64,000 nucleotides of DNA. It comes from Psychroflexus curvus. Its GTDB lineage: Bacteria; Bacteroidota; Bacteroidia; Flavobacteriales; Flavobacteriaceae. Numbering within the stretch: position 1 is the first letter of the stretch; each line of letters opens with the position of its first letter. Below are positions 46,124 through 53,868 of this stretch, piece by piece. The notes beneath the pieces were generated by a model that was given only the letters and a program-made list of their open reading frames with translations, searched no databases and was not told the origin of the DNA. The translations under genes were made by a program, and so were the position numbers. The stretch spans positions 124,001 through 188,000 of the forward strand of contig NZ_JAIQZF010000006.1 of the NCBI RefSeq assembly GCF_020164585.1, read 5' to 3'.

Positions 46124-46647
46124 AAATCGTTCTCAAAATTAGTTAACAAGGATTCCAGATGTGTTTTATAGGTTTTGGTCATGCCATTATGGCCAAAGTT
46201 TTCACCAAATGAGGGCAAACTAAAGTGATGTATCACGTTACCTCCAAATTTCTTAAAATTGTTAATGGTATATTCCAAGCTCGATACCGCCCCGCCTTTA
46301 CCTGGAGAGGTTGACATTAAAAGAATCGGCTTGTCTAGTAGGTATTTGCTATCACTTCTGGACAACCAGTCGGTCACATTTTTAAAAAAAGAGGACATGG
46401 TTCCGTTGTGTTCATTTACAGCAACGATTAATGCATCAGCGTTTCTAATTTCAGACCTTAATTTTTGAATATCGCCAGGTATTCCTTCAGAATTTTCAAG
46501 AGTTTCAGAATAAATAGGAACTTTTAAAGGTTTTAAATCGACGTAATTCACCTCAGAATTTTTTATAAAACTCAAAGCGTAGTGTAACAATTGATCGTTG
46601 ATGGATTTTTCTGAATTTGATCCGGTAAAAGCTAAGACTTTTGACAT
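46120..46647 (-). CDS. NADPH-dependent FMN reductase family protein
   Basis: A 175-residue flavodoxin-fold protein. The phosphate-binding loop FTGSNSEKSINDQLL (about 7-21) and the EHNGTMSSFFKNVTDWLSR segment (about 78-96) are characteristic of the NADPH:FMN reductase/ chromate-reductase family. It likely transfers electrons from NADPH to FMN or quinones in the cytoplasm. It heads the minus-strand unit with pabB, tilS and dsbD. Confidence 0.9.
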   Translation of the reverse strand: MSKVLAFTGSNSEKSINDQLLHYALSFIKNSEVNYVDLKPLKVPIYSETLENSEGIPGDIQKLRSEIRNADALIVAVNEHNGTMSSFFKNVTDWLSRSDSKYLLDKPILLMSTSPGKGGAVSSLEYTINNFKKFGGNVIHHFSLPSFGENFGHNGMTKTYKTHLESLLTNFENDF

Positions 46648-46734
46648 TTTAATTTTTAGTAAAGGTACATATAAATGAAAAATCCACTATTTCAAAGGAG
46701 GAATAATGGATTTAAAATTGGGTGAAGTTTAATA

Positions 46735-46929
46735 TTAATCTAGGTATACCAAACTTTGTCTTAAAGATGGATTTTTTTTAATCAAACTTAAAATAAAGTC
46801 TCTAAGTTCGTCGAGTTCATAAGGAAGTAAACGTTCTGTTGCCTTCTTTAGTTCTTTGCAAAATAAGCTGACATCAAAACTTACTTTTTTCAAAATTTCT
46901 TTAGTGTAAACAAACATTGCTCTAGGCAT
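46735..46929 (-). CDS. small conserved hypothetical protein
   Basis: A 64-residue protein with mixed basic and acidic helices (VSFDVSLFCKELKKATERLLPYELDELRDF). It matches my memory of a short flavobacterial protein family beginning M..AMFVYTK, but that has not been checked. It has a normal length and start (ATG) and does not overlap a larger gene. It lies between the reductase and a DUF4442 gene, both minus strand. No function is known. Confidence 0.6.
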   Translation of the reverse strand: MPRAMFVYTKEILKKVSFDVSLFCKELKKATERLLPYELDELRDFILSLIKKNPSLRQSLVYLD

Positions 46930-47031
46930 ATTTCAAAATTTTTAGAGTTATGTAGAAGTGTTTCATTCAAATGTTTTCGTGAATATAACAAATTTATGCT
47001 TTTTGGGTTATGATAAATGTCATTAAATATA

Positions 47032-47502
47032 TCAAAAATTACCATAATTTTTTTTTTTTCTGATTGTCCATTGAAATTTGAATTCTGATACAATCTCGCC
47101 AGTTTCGTTTTTTGCAATGGAAGTCATCCAGAATTTTTGACCTTCGGGATTTGTAAGACATTTACTGATATTTTCTTTCACCAGATCCACATCTTTACAA
47201 TTGAAGGTTATTTTTCCTTTTGCCTTCTTATGAAATGATGAAGAATTTTCCTGAACCAACATAGAGATCTTCTCACCACTACCGCTGATTTCTTTCATTA
47301 CAATTGCTCCTGTGCTCAATTCTGCAGCCATTGCCTGTACTGCAAAATACATGCTGTTAAAGGGATTCTGATTGATCCATTTATGAGTGACAGTTGTGAT
47401 ACACTCCTTTTCGTTTATCGTTTTTAAACGAACACCACATAGCCATGCTGAGGGTAATTTGGTAAATAAAAATAGATTTATTTTAGAGGGGGATAGCTTC
47501 AT
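47032..47502 (-). CDS. DUF4442 hotdog-fold protein
   Basis: A 156-residue protein of the DUF4442 family. The typical segments are PSAWLCGVRLKTINEKECITTV, NPFNSMYFAVQAMAAELSTG (the hotdog helix) and a C-terminal FKFQW strand. DUF4442 proteins have a thioesterase-like fold and are often annotated as putative thioesterases. The C terminus runs into a Lys-rich tail next to a ten-base A/T run. It is a single-gene unit. Confidence 0.83.
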   Translation of the reverse strand: MKLSPSKINLFLFTKLPSAWLCGVRLKTINEKECITTVTHKWINQNPFNSMYFAVQAMAAELSTGAIVMKEISGSGEKISMLVQENSSSFHKKAKGKITFNCKDVDLVKENISKCLTNPEGQKFWMTSIAKNETGEIVSEFKFQWTIRKKKNYGNF

Positions 47503-47692
47503 TTAAATACAATTTTAGAGCATTAAGGTAGTCATTTATTCAATTTAATGATGGGTTTTGAATTATTTTTGAATAATAAATTGCTTCACTGATAACTTAA
47601 AAAACAAGTTATATCCCTTGTTTTTACTACTGATTTGGAAGTATTTTCACATAAAGCTTTTGCTTCTATATGTTAATTAAAGATTAAATTAT

Positions 47693-47718
47693 AATACTAT
47701 GTATTGCAAAGTAGTGTT
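47693..47718. promoter_or_regulatory. dyad upstream of padR, candidate operator
   Basis: AATACTA (47693-47699) and TAGTGTT (47712-47718) form an inverted repeat with one mismatch and a 12-base centre, overlapping the -33 box of the PadR promoter. This fits autorepression, which is common for PadR proteins. Confidence 0.4.
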
Positions 47719-47756
47719 TAAAAAACATATCTTTGTATTGTATTATTTAAAAGGAG
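47704..47756 (+). promoter_or_regulatory. padR promoter and Shine-Dalgarno site
   Basis: TTG (47704-47706), a 21-base spacer and TATCTTTG (47728-47735) match the Bacteroidota promoter. AAGGAG at 47751-47756, three bases before ATG, is a clear Shine-Dalgarno site, which is unusual in this window. The rest of the 257-base gap upstream contains only an AT-rich hairpin (47592-47612). Confidence 0.6.
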
Positions 47757-47759
47757 ACT

Positions 47760-48104
47760 ATGAAAATTGAAAACACAAAAGCTCAAATGCGCAAGGGAGT
47801 CCTGGAGTATTGCATTTTATCGGTGCTGAGTCACGATGATGCTTATGTTGCAGAAATTCTTGACACATTGAAGTCTGCAAAGTTGCTTGTGGTGGAGGGA
47901 ACCATTTACCCTTTATTGACAAGGCTTAAAAATGCAAAGCTACTATCGTATCGATGGGAAGAATCAACAGGTGGACCACCAAGGAAATACTACCAACTTA
48001 CCGAAGAAGGGAAAGATTTTCTTAGCGAACTTTCAGAAACTTGGACGGAATTGAGTTTTGCAGTCACAAAAATTACTTCTAAAAAACAAACTAACGATGA
48101 ATAA
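47760..48104 (+). CDS. PadR family transcriptional regulator
   Basis: A 114-residue winged-helix regulator of the short PadR subfamily 1/2 type. It contains the GVLEYCILSVLSHDDAYVAEI start, the recognition region VVEGTIYPLLTRLKNAKLL and the wing GGPPRKYYQLTEEGK. It likely represses its own operon, whose next two genes encode membrane-linked and lipoprotein components. It overlaps the PspC-domain gene by 8 bases. Confidence 0.94.
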   Translation: MKIENTKAQMRKGVLEYCILSVLSHDDAYVAEILDTLKSAKLLVVEGTIYPLLTRLKNAKLLSYRWEESTGGPPRKYYQLTEEGKDFLSELSETWTELSFAVTKITSKKQTNDE

Positions 48105-49668
48105 GACAATTAACATTAACCTCGCAAACGTGTTCTTTCATATCGATGAAGATGCGTTTATTAAACTTGATAGATATTTAAAAACTATAGAAAGCTATCT
48201 TGCTAAAGAAGAAAGCAAAGACGAGATACTTCAGGATATTGAAGCCAGAATTGCTGAGCTTTTTACAGAATCAATGATTCATGAAAAGCAAGTTATTACC
48301 CTTTCACAAGTGAACGACATGATTGCCATCATGGGAGAACCAGAAGCTTATAAAATTGATGATGGGGATGATTCAACATCATCTTCTTCAAAATTCAAAT
48401 CTTCCAGAAAGCTATATAGAGATATTGAAAATAACTATATAGGTGGAGTTTCAGCTGGTCTTCATCACTACTTGGGGCTCAATCTTCTTGTAATCAGATT
48501 GATTTGGATCATCTCAGCTTTATTTTCCTTTGGGGCTACAGTTGCGATTTATGTTATTCTTTGGGCAGTAACTCCAGCAGCAAGAACAACTGCTCAAAAA
48601 CTGGATATGCAGGGAGAGCCAGTGAATTTGACCAATATAGAGCGTAAGGTAAAGGAAAGCTATTCCAAATTTGCCGATAAAGTTGGAGATATAGATTATG
48701 ATAAATATGAACAACAAACCAGATCTGGAATCACAAAGTTTTTTGATGGTTTAGGAGAAGTTTTAAAAGCCCTTGGTGTTTTTATATCTAAATTTTTAGG
48801 CATTATATTGTTAATCATCTCTGGTGTAGTTTTGGTTGGATCTATGATTTTTCTGTTCAGTTTTGGGACTATTTCCATCTTCGAACTTGGAGACTTCAAC
48901 AATATGGATATGTTCTCACTTGGTATTCCTTACTGGATACAAGTGGTTTTATTCTTCCTTGTTGGAGCGATTCCTTTTTTCTACCTACTTATCTTAAGTC
49001 TGAAACTACTCTTTTCAAATCTAAAATCGATCGGTAGAATAAGTCATATCACCTTAATAGGAATATGGATACTTTGTATCATCGTCATCACCACCTTAAG
49101 TGTAAAAAAACAACTCGAGCTTAGTTATGATGCTGAAGTTATAGAGGTAAAGTCATTAGCCCTTACTTCTGAAGATACGTTAAGAATCAAGATGGATACT
49201 AATCTTATGTATTCAGATGATCTTAGACAAAGTAAACTTCAGAAAATAGTTAAAGATGGATCTAATACGTCCAGATTATACAGTTCCAATGTATATGTCA
49301 ATTTTAGAACCTCAGATGATGAGGAGTTGAAGGTGAGAGTAACCAAAAAGAGCTACGGCTCAAGTGAATCAATAGCCAGAGAAAGAGCTTCCTTAGTAGA
49401 TTATGACTTCGAATTGGATAATTCCAATTTAAAACTCGACAACTACTTTCTCACTATGCCAGAGTTTATGAAACAAAATGTAAAAGTTGAAGTCACAGTT
49501 TATATTCCTGAGGATCAGATTATTTATTTGGATAAGAACCTTATGGATTTTAGCAGAGTCAGGAACTTTAGAAGCTCGGATTACAACACCTATCTAGGCT
49601 ATGATCAAAATACCTGGAAGCCTTTAGATAGCATTATTAAAACAGATTCATTAACCACTCAAAATTAA
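48097..49668 (+). CDS. PspC-domain multi-pass membrane protein
   Basis: A 523-residue protein. The N-terminal region (1-95) is hydrophilic and helical. A PspC domain occupies about 98-165 (KLYRDIENNYIGGVSAGLHHYLGL, then a transmembrane helix). Further hydrophobic helices lie at about 225-260, 270-310 and 325-340, followed by a C-terminal beta-rich extracytoplasmic domain. The start at 48097 is preferred over an upstream in-frame ATG at 48058 because the encoded MNKTININLANVFFHID matches the family opening. PspC proteins act in envelope stress control; the partner PadR and GIN genes are commonly adjacent in Flavobacteriia. Confidence 0.9.
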   Translation: MNKTININLANVFFHIDEDAFIKLDRYLKTIESYLAKEESKDEILQDIEARIAELFTESMIHEKQVITLSQVNDMIAIMGEPEAYKIDDGDDSTSSSSKFKSSRKLYRDIENNYIGGVSAGLHHYLGLNLLVIRLIWIISALFSFGATVAIYVILWAVTPAARTTAQKLDMQGEPVNLTNIERKVKESYSKFADKVGDIDYDKYEQQTRSGITKFFDGLGEVLKALGVFISKFLGIILLIISGVVLVGSMIFLFSFGTISIFELGDFNNMDMFSLGIPYWIQVVLFFLVGAIPFFYLLILSLKLLFSNLKSIGRISHITLIGIWILCIIVITTLSVKKQLELSYDAEVIEVKSLALTSEDTLRIKMDTNLMYSDDLRQSKLQKIVKDGSNTSRLYSSNVYVNFRTSDDEELKVRVTKKSYGSSESIARERASLVDYDFELDNSNLKLDNYFLTMPEFMKQNVKVEVTVYIPEDQIIYLDKNLMDFSRVRNFRSSDYNTYLGYDQNTWKPLDSIIKTDSLTTQN

Positions 49669-49673
49669 ACCTA

Positions 49674-50519
49674 ATGAAAACTATTACTTACTCATTATTA
49701 TTTAGCCTTTGCTTATCGCTTTTTAGCTGTGCCTTCAATATGGATTACCCTGAAAAGATCAAAGGAGAGGGAGAAGTCATCACAGAACAAATTGTGCTGG
49801 ATTCTTTTAAGGATTTGGAACTCAAAAGGGGCTGGGAGGTCACCTTACAACCTGCTTCTTCCAACTATATGGTGGTAGAAGCCAACGAAAATTTGTTTGA
49901 AGTTCTTGAACACGAAAATATATCTGGAAAATTAGTCATTGGATCATCCAAACAAATTGCTAGCGCAGATGCAAAACAGATCACTCTTTATTTTACTGAG
50001 AAACTGGAGTCTTTAAAAGTATCTAGCGGAACTGAAGTGAGTTCTCCAGAGCGACTAAATTTCGATAACCTCATTTTAGACCTTTCAAGTGGCTGTGAAG
50101 TAACTTTAGACTTGGACTTAAGGTCTTTAGATTTAGAAACTTCAAGTGGTTCTGAGGCTAATTTAATTTTAAAATTGGATGATTTATTTGTAGATAGCTC
50201 TAGTGGTTCTTCAGCCGATATAGAAGTGAATGCAATTTCAACTAAAGTGGAATCATCTTCAGGCTCTGATGTTTTTTTGAAGGGAAGTAGTGGTCAATTG
50301 GAAGTCAGAACCTCAAGTGGTTCTAGCGTTAATTCAAAAGCATTGGAATCTGAAAAAGTTACCGCAAAAGCTTCTTCTGGATCTTCTATTTCAGTTTATC
50401 CACTAGAAGATCTTGAGGCAGAAACGAGTAGCGGCGGGAATGTGTATTACTATAACAAGCCTTTAGGAAGTTTGGATTTGAATAAATCAAAATCTGGAGG
50501 AGTCATAAAACTGAAATAA
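49674..50519 (+). CDS. head-GIN domain (DUF2807) lipoprotein
   Basis: A 281-residue protein with a lipoprotein signal (LSLFSC, lipid Cys at 19). The rest is a repetitive right-handed beta-helix of the head GIN/DUF2807 type: FKDLELKRGWEVTLQ starts the domain, and SSG-containing turns (SSGTEV, SSGCEV, SSGSEA, SSGSSA, SSGSDV, SSGSSV, SSGSSI, SSGGNV) recur about every 20 residues. The family is sometimes called a putative autotransporter adhesin without direct proof. It starts 5 bases after the PspC gene and is the last of the PadR operon. Confidence 0.92.
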   Translation: MKTITYSLLFSLCLSLFSCAFNMDYPEKIKGEGEVITEQIVLDSFKDLELKRGWEVTLQPASSNYMVVEANENLFEVLEHENISGKLVIGSSKQIASADAKQITLYFTEKLESLKVSSGTEVSSPERLNFDNLILDLSSGCEVTLDLDLRSLDLETSSGSEANLILKLDDLFVDSSSGSSADIEVNAISTKVESSSGSDVFLKGSSGQLEVRTSSGSSVNSKALESEKVTAKASSGSSISVYPLEDLEAETSSGGNVYYYNKPLGSLDLNKSKSGGVIKLK

Positions 50520-50600
50520 ATTCAATAGACCTTAATCCTAAGTTTATGATCGCATTAGTTAAAATTATTACGGTTATCTTGATTTACTGTTTAGAATGTT

Positions 50601-50677
50601 ATACCAATTATAACTTGTCATGAGATTAAAGGAAAAAACAGTATTCCCTTGATCTCAGTATATGGTATAATTGGTAT
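50601..50677. mobile_element. MITE-like inverted-repeat element
   Basis: Terminal arms ATACCAATTATA (50601-50612) and TATAATTGGTAT (50666-50677) are exact complements. An inner pair TGAGATTAAAGGAA / TTCCCTTGATCTCA matches at 12 of 14 positions, giving one long hairpin of about 77 bases with no coding capacity. TIR-like ATACCAATTA ends are found on small non-autonomous elements in several marine bacteria. It lies between convergent genes, and no target duplication is clear. Confidence 0.6.
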
Positions 50678-50679
50678 TA

Positions 50680-51870
50680 TTAATCCTTCTCATAGTTTTC
50701 GTTGAAGGCTGAAGGTAAAAGCTGCGGAATGAACTTTATGATAATAGGTAATAACACACTTCCTCCTGGTAATACGAAAATAGCCAGTGAGGGAATGCTT
50801 TTAAAAATGTCATAAAGCTGAGCTTTGACCTTTGATTTTTCATTAGTATCCAGCTCTCGTTGTGTGGATTGAGATAGAAGATAGACTAACTCTTTGCTTT
50901 GGATAATTTCTTTATAAAGCCGATTTTTATTTCTGCTCAACAAGAGTTTTACAGCTTTTTGGTTTTTCTGATAAAAGTGATTTAAAGGATTGCTGAAATG
51001 AAAGTAGGCAATGTTTTGTCTGTGTTTTGAAACAAATTTAAAGAGAAATTCAATACTTGTAGTAATTTGAGACTCTGAAAGTTTTAAATCAGAGCCCAGA
51101 GTATTCATGAATTTCAATTCATTGATTTCGATTTCTTCATCGCTGTAAACCGCCATACAGGCAAGATCAAAAATATATAGACCTCCCATATTATCCAAAA
51201 CGCTGTTATAATCAATAGCTTTGGTATTCAATTCCTTTTCAGAACTAGTAAAACTATAACGTAAAGAGCTTTTCAAAAGCTTTAAGATGAGCGAATCATA
51301 AGTGGTTTTGTTGGTTTTTTGATCCAGTGCTAGGTAAACCGTTTGCATAATTAAACCCTCCATGGATTTTGCATACTCACTTGGTTTTGCAGAAGTCAAT
51401 AAGGTTTTTCTGTAAGTCAATACATCTGTGAACAACAAAGCGTTGGTAATAAGGTGACTGAAATTTTTCTGAATAATACCTTCGTTGGTTTGGACCCGTT
51501 TGTGAATCAATTGCTCTAACCTTTGAGCTGCTTTGGTTTTGAATTTGAAAATCGACTTCAAAAACTCTTTTTGAAAATGAAGCGATTCATAAAATCCAAT
51601 AAGTCTGTTTATGATTTCGCTGCTGGGCTGGTCTTCACAAATTTGATGATCCACATAAACCAGGCTAACTAGGAGGTTGATTTTAGCTAATTCCTGTTGC
51701 GTGTATTTAAGATTTTTGGTAAGCGGAATTAAAGCACTTTGACTGGACCCGTAGACAAAACCTGTAGTTCTTAGCCTATCATAAAATTCATTCTCATTCA
51801 AAGACAGAACTGTGGATTCACTGATGCGGTGCAAACACTTTATAAGCCAACCTGAAGCTGATGGATTCAT
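50680..51870 (-). CDS. LETM1-related protein
   Basis: A 396-residue soluble protein. The N-terminal MNPSASGWL opening and the C-terminal region (about 330-390), with KVKAQLYDIFKSIPSLAIFVLPGGSVLLPIIIKFIPQLLP, match the LETM1-like domain of flavobacterial proteins sometimes labelled biofilm-associated. The middle is helical and unassigned, with TerB-like acidic features (YSDEEIEINELKF). No signal peptide is seen. Its stop codon lies 3 bases beyond the MITE-like element. Confidence 0.8.
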   Translation of the reverse strand: MNPSASGWLIKCLHRISESTVLSLNENEFYDRLRTTGFVYGSSQSALIPLTKNLKYTQQELAKINLLVSLVYVDHQICEDQPSSEIINRLIGFYESLHFQKEFLKSIFKFKTKAAQRLEQLIHKRVQTNEGIIQKNFSHLITNALLFTDVLTYRKTLLTSAKPSEYAKSMEGLIMQTVYLALDQKTNKTTYDSLILKLLKSSLRYSFTSSEKELNTKAIDYNSVLDNMGGLYIFDLACMAVYSDEEIEINELKFMNTLGSDLKLSESQITTSIEFLFKFVSKHRQNIAYFHFSNPLNHFYQKNQKAVKLLLSRNKNRLYKEIIQSKELVYLLSQSTQRELDTNEKSKVKAQLYDIFKSIPSLAIFVLPGGSVLLPIIIKFIPQLLPSAFNENYEKD

Positions 51871-51911
51871 AGAACAAAGAAACTTTATTTTTTATTATAA
51901 TCGATATAAAA

Positions 51912-51942
51912 TAAAAAAGGAGTCTAAAATTAGACTCCTTTT
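51912..51942 (-). terminator. terminator of the acyl-CoA ligase gene
   Basis: AAAAAGGAGTCT / AGACTCCTTTTT with a 6-base loop and a T run in the minus direction, 17 bases past the stop codon at 51959. Confidence 0.88.
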
Positions 51943-51958
51943 TGTAAGTGTTAACTCC

Positions 51959-53734
51959 TTAGTTGGAGTAAATTTTATTGTAAAGGTCCATGTACTTTTC
52001 TTTAATCACTTTTCTTTTTAGTTTCATAGTAGGAGTGAGCTGTTCCTCTTCAATTGTCCACACATCAGGAGTCAATTCGAATTTTTTGATCTTTTCCCAA
52101 TTTCCAAATTTTTGATTGTAAAAATCGATCTCTTCCTGAACTCTGTCTATTAACTCCTGATGTTTTACCATTTCAGAAAGCGAGTTTCCAAGATGAAGGT
52201 TTTTACGCTCTCCCCATTCTTTAACAAATTCTTCGTTCAACTGAATCAAAGCGGCTGGCATTTTCTCACCTTCTCCTACAACCATAATTTGTTCTATGAA
52301 GCGGGATTGTTTCATGACATTTTCTATAATTTGAGGAGCAATATATTTACCGCCAGACGTTTTGAACATTTCTTTCTTTCGGTCAGTAATTTTAAGAAAT
52401 CCATCACTATCAATCTCTCCAATGTCTCCCGTGTGGAAATAACCGTCTTTTAAGACTTCATCTGTTTTTTCTTTGTTTTTATAGTAGCCAATCATTACTT
52501 GAGGGCCTTTCACAAGGATTTCACCATCTTCAGCGATTTTTACTTCGGTTTCAGGAATTGGCCGACCTACAGTTCCAATTTTGAAACCACCATCGCGCAT
52601 GTCATTTACAGATACTACAGGAGATGTTTCTGTAAGGCCATAACCTTCCATAACACCCATTCCCGCTGCATTAAAAACTCTTGCTAATCGTGGTTGTAAT
52701 GCCGCACTTCCGGATGCAATCACCTGTAAATTTCCTCCCAGAGCTTCCTGCCATTTGGTGAAAATCAATTTTCTGGCAAGTTTTAAACGGGTTTCATACC
52801 ACCAGCCGTTTCCTTCGTAAGGTTCGTATTTTAAACCAAGTTCCACTGCCCAGAAAAATAATTTTTTCTTTACACCAGTGAGGTCAGCACCTTTAGCAAT
52901 GATTTTGTCATACACTTTTTCAAGGAGTCTGGGCACTGCAGACATCACTTCAGGTTTCACTTCCTTAAGGTTATCGCTTATGGTCTCAATAGATTCAGCA
53001 AAATAAATACTTACACCACTAAACTGGTACATGTATTGCAACATACGTTCGTATACATGACAAACGGGTAGAAAACTTAAGGCTTTCGCATTACCTTTAT
53101 CTAATGGGAGTCGTGAAGAACTGTTGATGGCATTACTGGCAATATTTTTGTGGGACAGCATTACCCCTTTTGGTCGCCCGGTGGTTCCAGAGGTATAGAT
53201 TAAGGTGGCTAAATCGTTTTCGGTGACCTTGTTCATTAAAGACAGAACCTCATCTTGATTACTTTCGTCGGCACCTAATTCCAAAACCTCAGTCCAGTTT
53301 TTAGCCCCTTCTATCTGATCGAAGGTGTAAACTTCTTTTAGAGATTCAATTTCTCCTTTTACAGCCATAACTTTGTCATAGACTTCTTTATCCGACACAA
53401 AACAAAATTTCGATTCGCTATGATTGAGAACATAGGCATAATCTTCTTCAGAAATGGTTGGATAAATAGGAACATCCTGAGCTCCAAGTTGCATGATACC
53501 AATGTCCATGATATTCCACTCCGTTCTATTGTTGGTTGAAATAATAGCGACTTTATCATTGGGTTTTACACCAAGTCTCAAAAGACCTCTACTTATTTTA
53601 TTGAGCTGTTCTACATACTCTTTTGAAGAGGTAGATTTCCAGACGCCATCATATTTTGTAACTAGAGCGTCGTTTAGATTATATTTTTCCAGTTGGTAAT
53701 AAGGAAAATCAAATAAGCGTTTAAGTGATGACAT
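51959..53734 (-). CDS. long-chain fatty acid--CoA ligase (FadD15-like)
   Basis: A 591-residue ANL-superfamily enzyme. The AMP-binding loop IYTSGTTGRPKG (about 179-190), the GYGLTETSP motif, YFHTGDIG and the DRKKEMFKTSGGKYIAP hinge are present, with a late LTPTMKLKRK catalytic lysine. This is the long-chain ligase subgroup without an N-terminal extension. It activates fatty acids to acyl-CoA at the membrane. It is transcribed alone, with 134 bases separating it from ggt. Confidence 0.93.
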   Translation of the reverse strand: MSSLKRLFDFPYYQLEKYNLNDALVTKYDGVWKSTSSKEYVEQLNKISRGLLRLGVKPNDKVAIISTNNRTEWNIMDIGIMQLGAQDVPIYPTISEEDYAYVLNHSESKFCFVSDKEVYDKVMAVKGEIESLKEVYTFDQIEGAKNWTEVLELGADESNQDEVLSLMNKVTENDLATLIYTSGTTGRPKGVMLSHKNIASNAINSSSRLPLDKGNAKALSFLPVCHVYERMLQYMYQFSGVSIYFAESIETISDNLKEVKPEVMSAVPRLLEKVYDKIIAKGADLTGVKKKLFFWAVELGLKYEPYEGNGWWYETRLKLARKLIFTKWQEALGGNLQVIASGSAALQPRLARVFNAAGMGVMEGYGLTETSPVVSVNDMRDGGFKIGTVGRPIPETEVKIAEDGEILVKGPQVMIGYYKNKEKTDEVLKDGYFHTGDIGEIDSDGFLKITDRKKEMFKTSGGKYIAPQIIENVMKQSRFIEQIMVVGEGEKMPAALIQLNEEFVKEWGERKNLHLGNSLSEMVKHQELIDRVQEEIDFYNQKFGNWEKIKKFELTPDVWTIEEEQLTPTMKLKRKVIKEKYMDLYNKIYSN

Positions 53735-53868
53735 GTGATTTTAAATTTTTAATTAGGGAAAAATAATGAATATTTCCTTTAAATTCTATTAAATCTATTT
53801 TTTAAGCAGTTCATTTTTATTAAAATCTTAAAAATGATATTTAAATATTTGTAAATCAATAAGTTAAT

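Noticed and set aside
46930-47117. Minus-strand open frames between the small protein and the DUF4442 gene
   Set aside because: They read through the A/T-rich end of the DUF4442 gene in another frame with no family resemblance or clear start.
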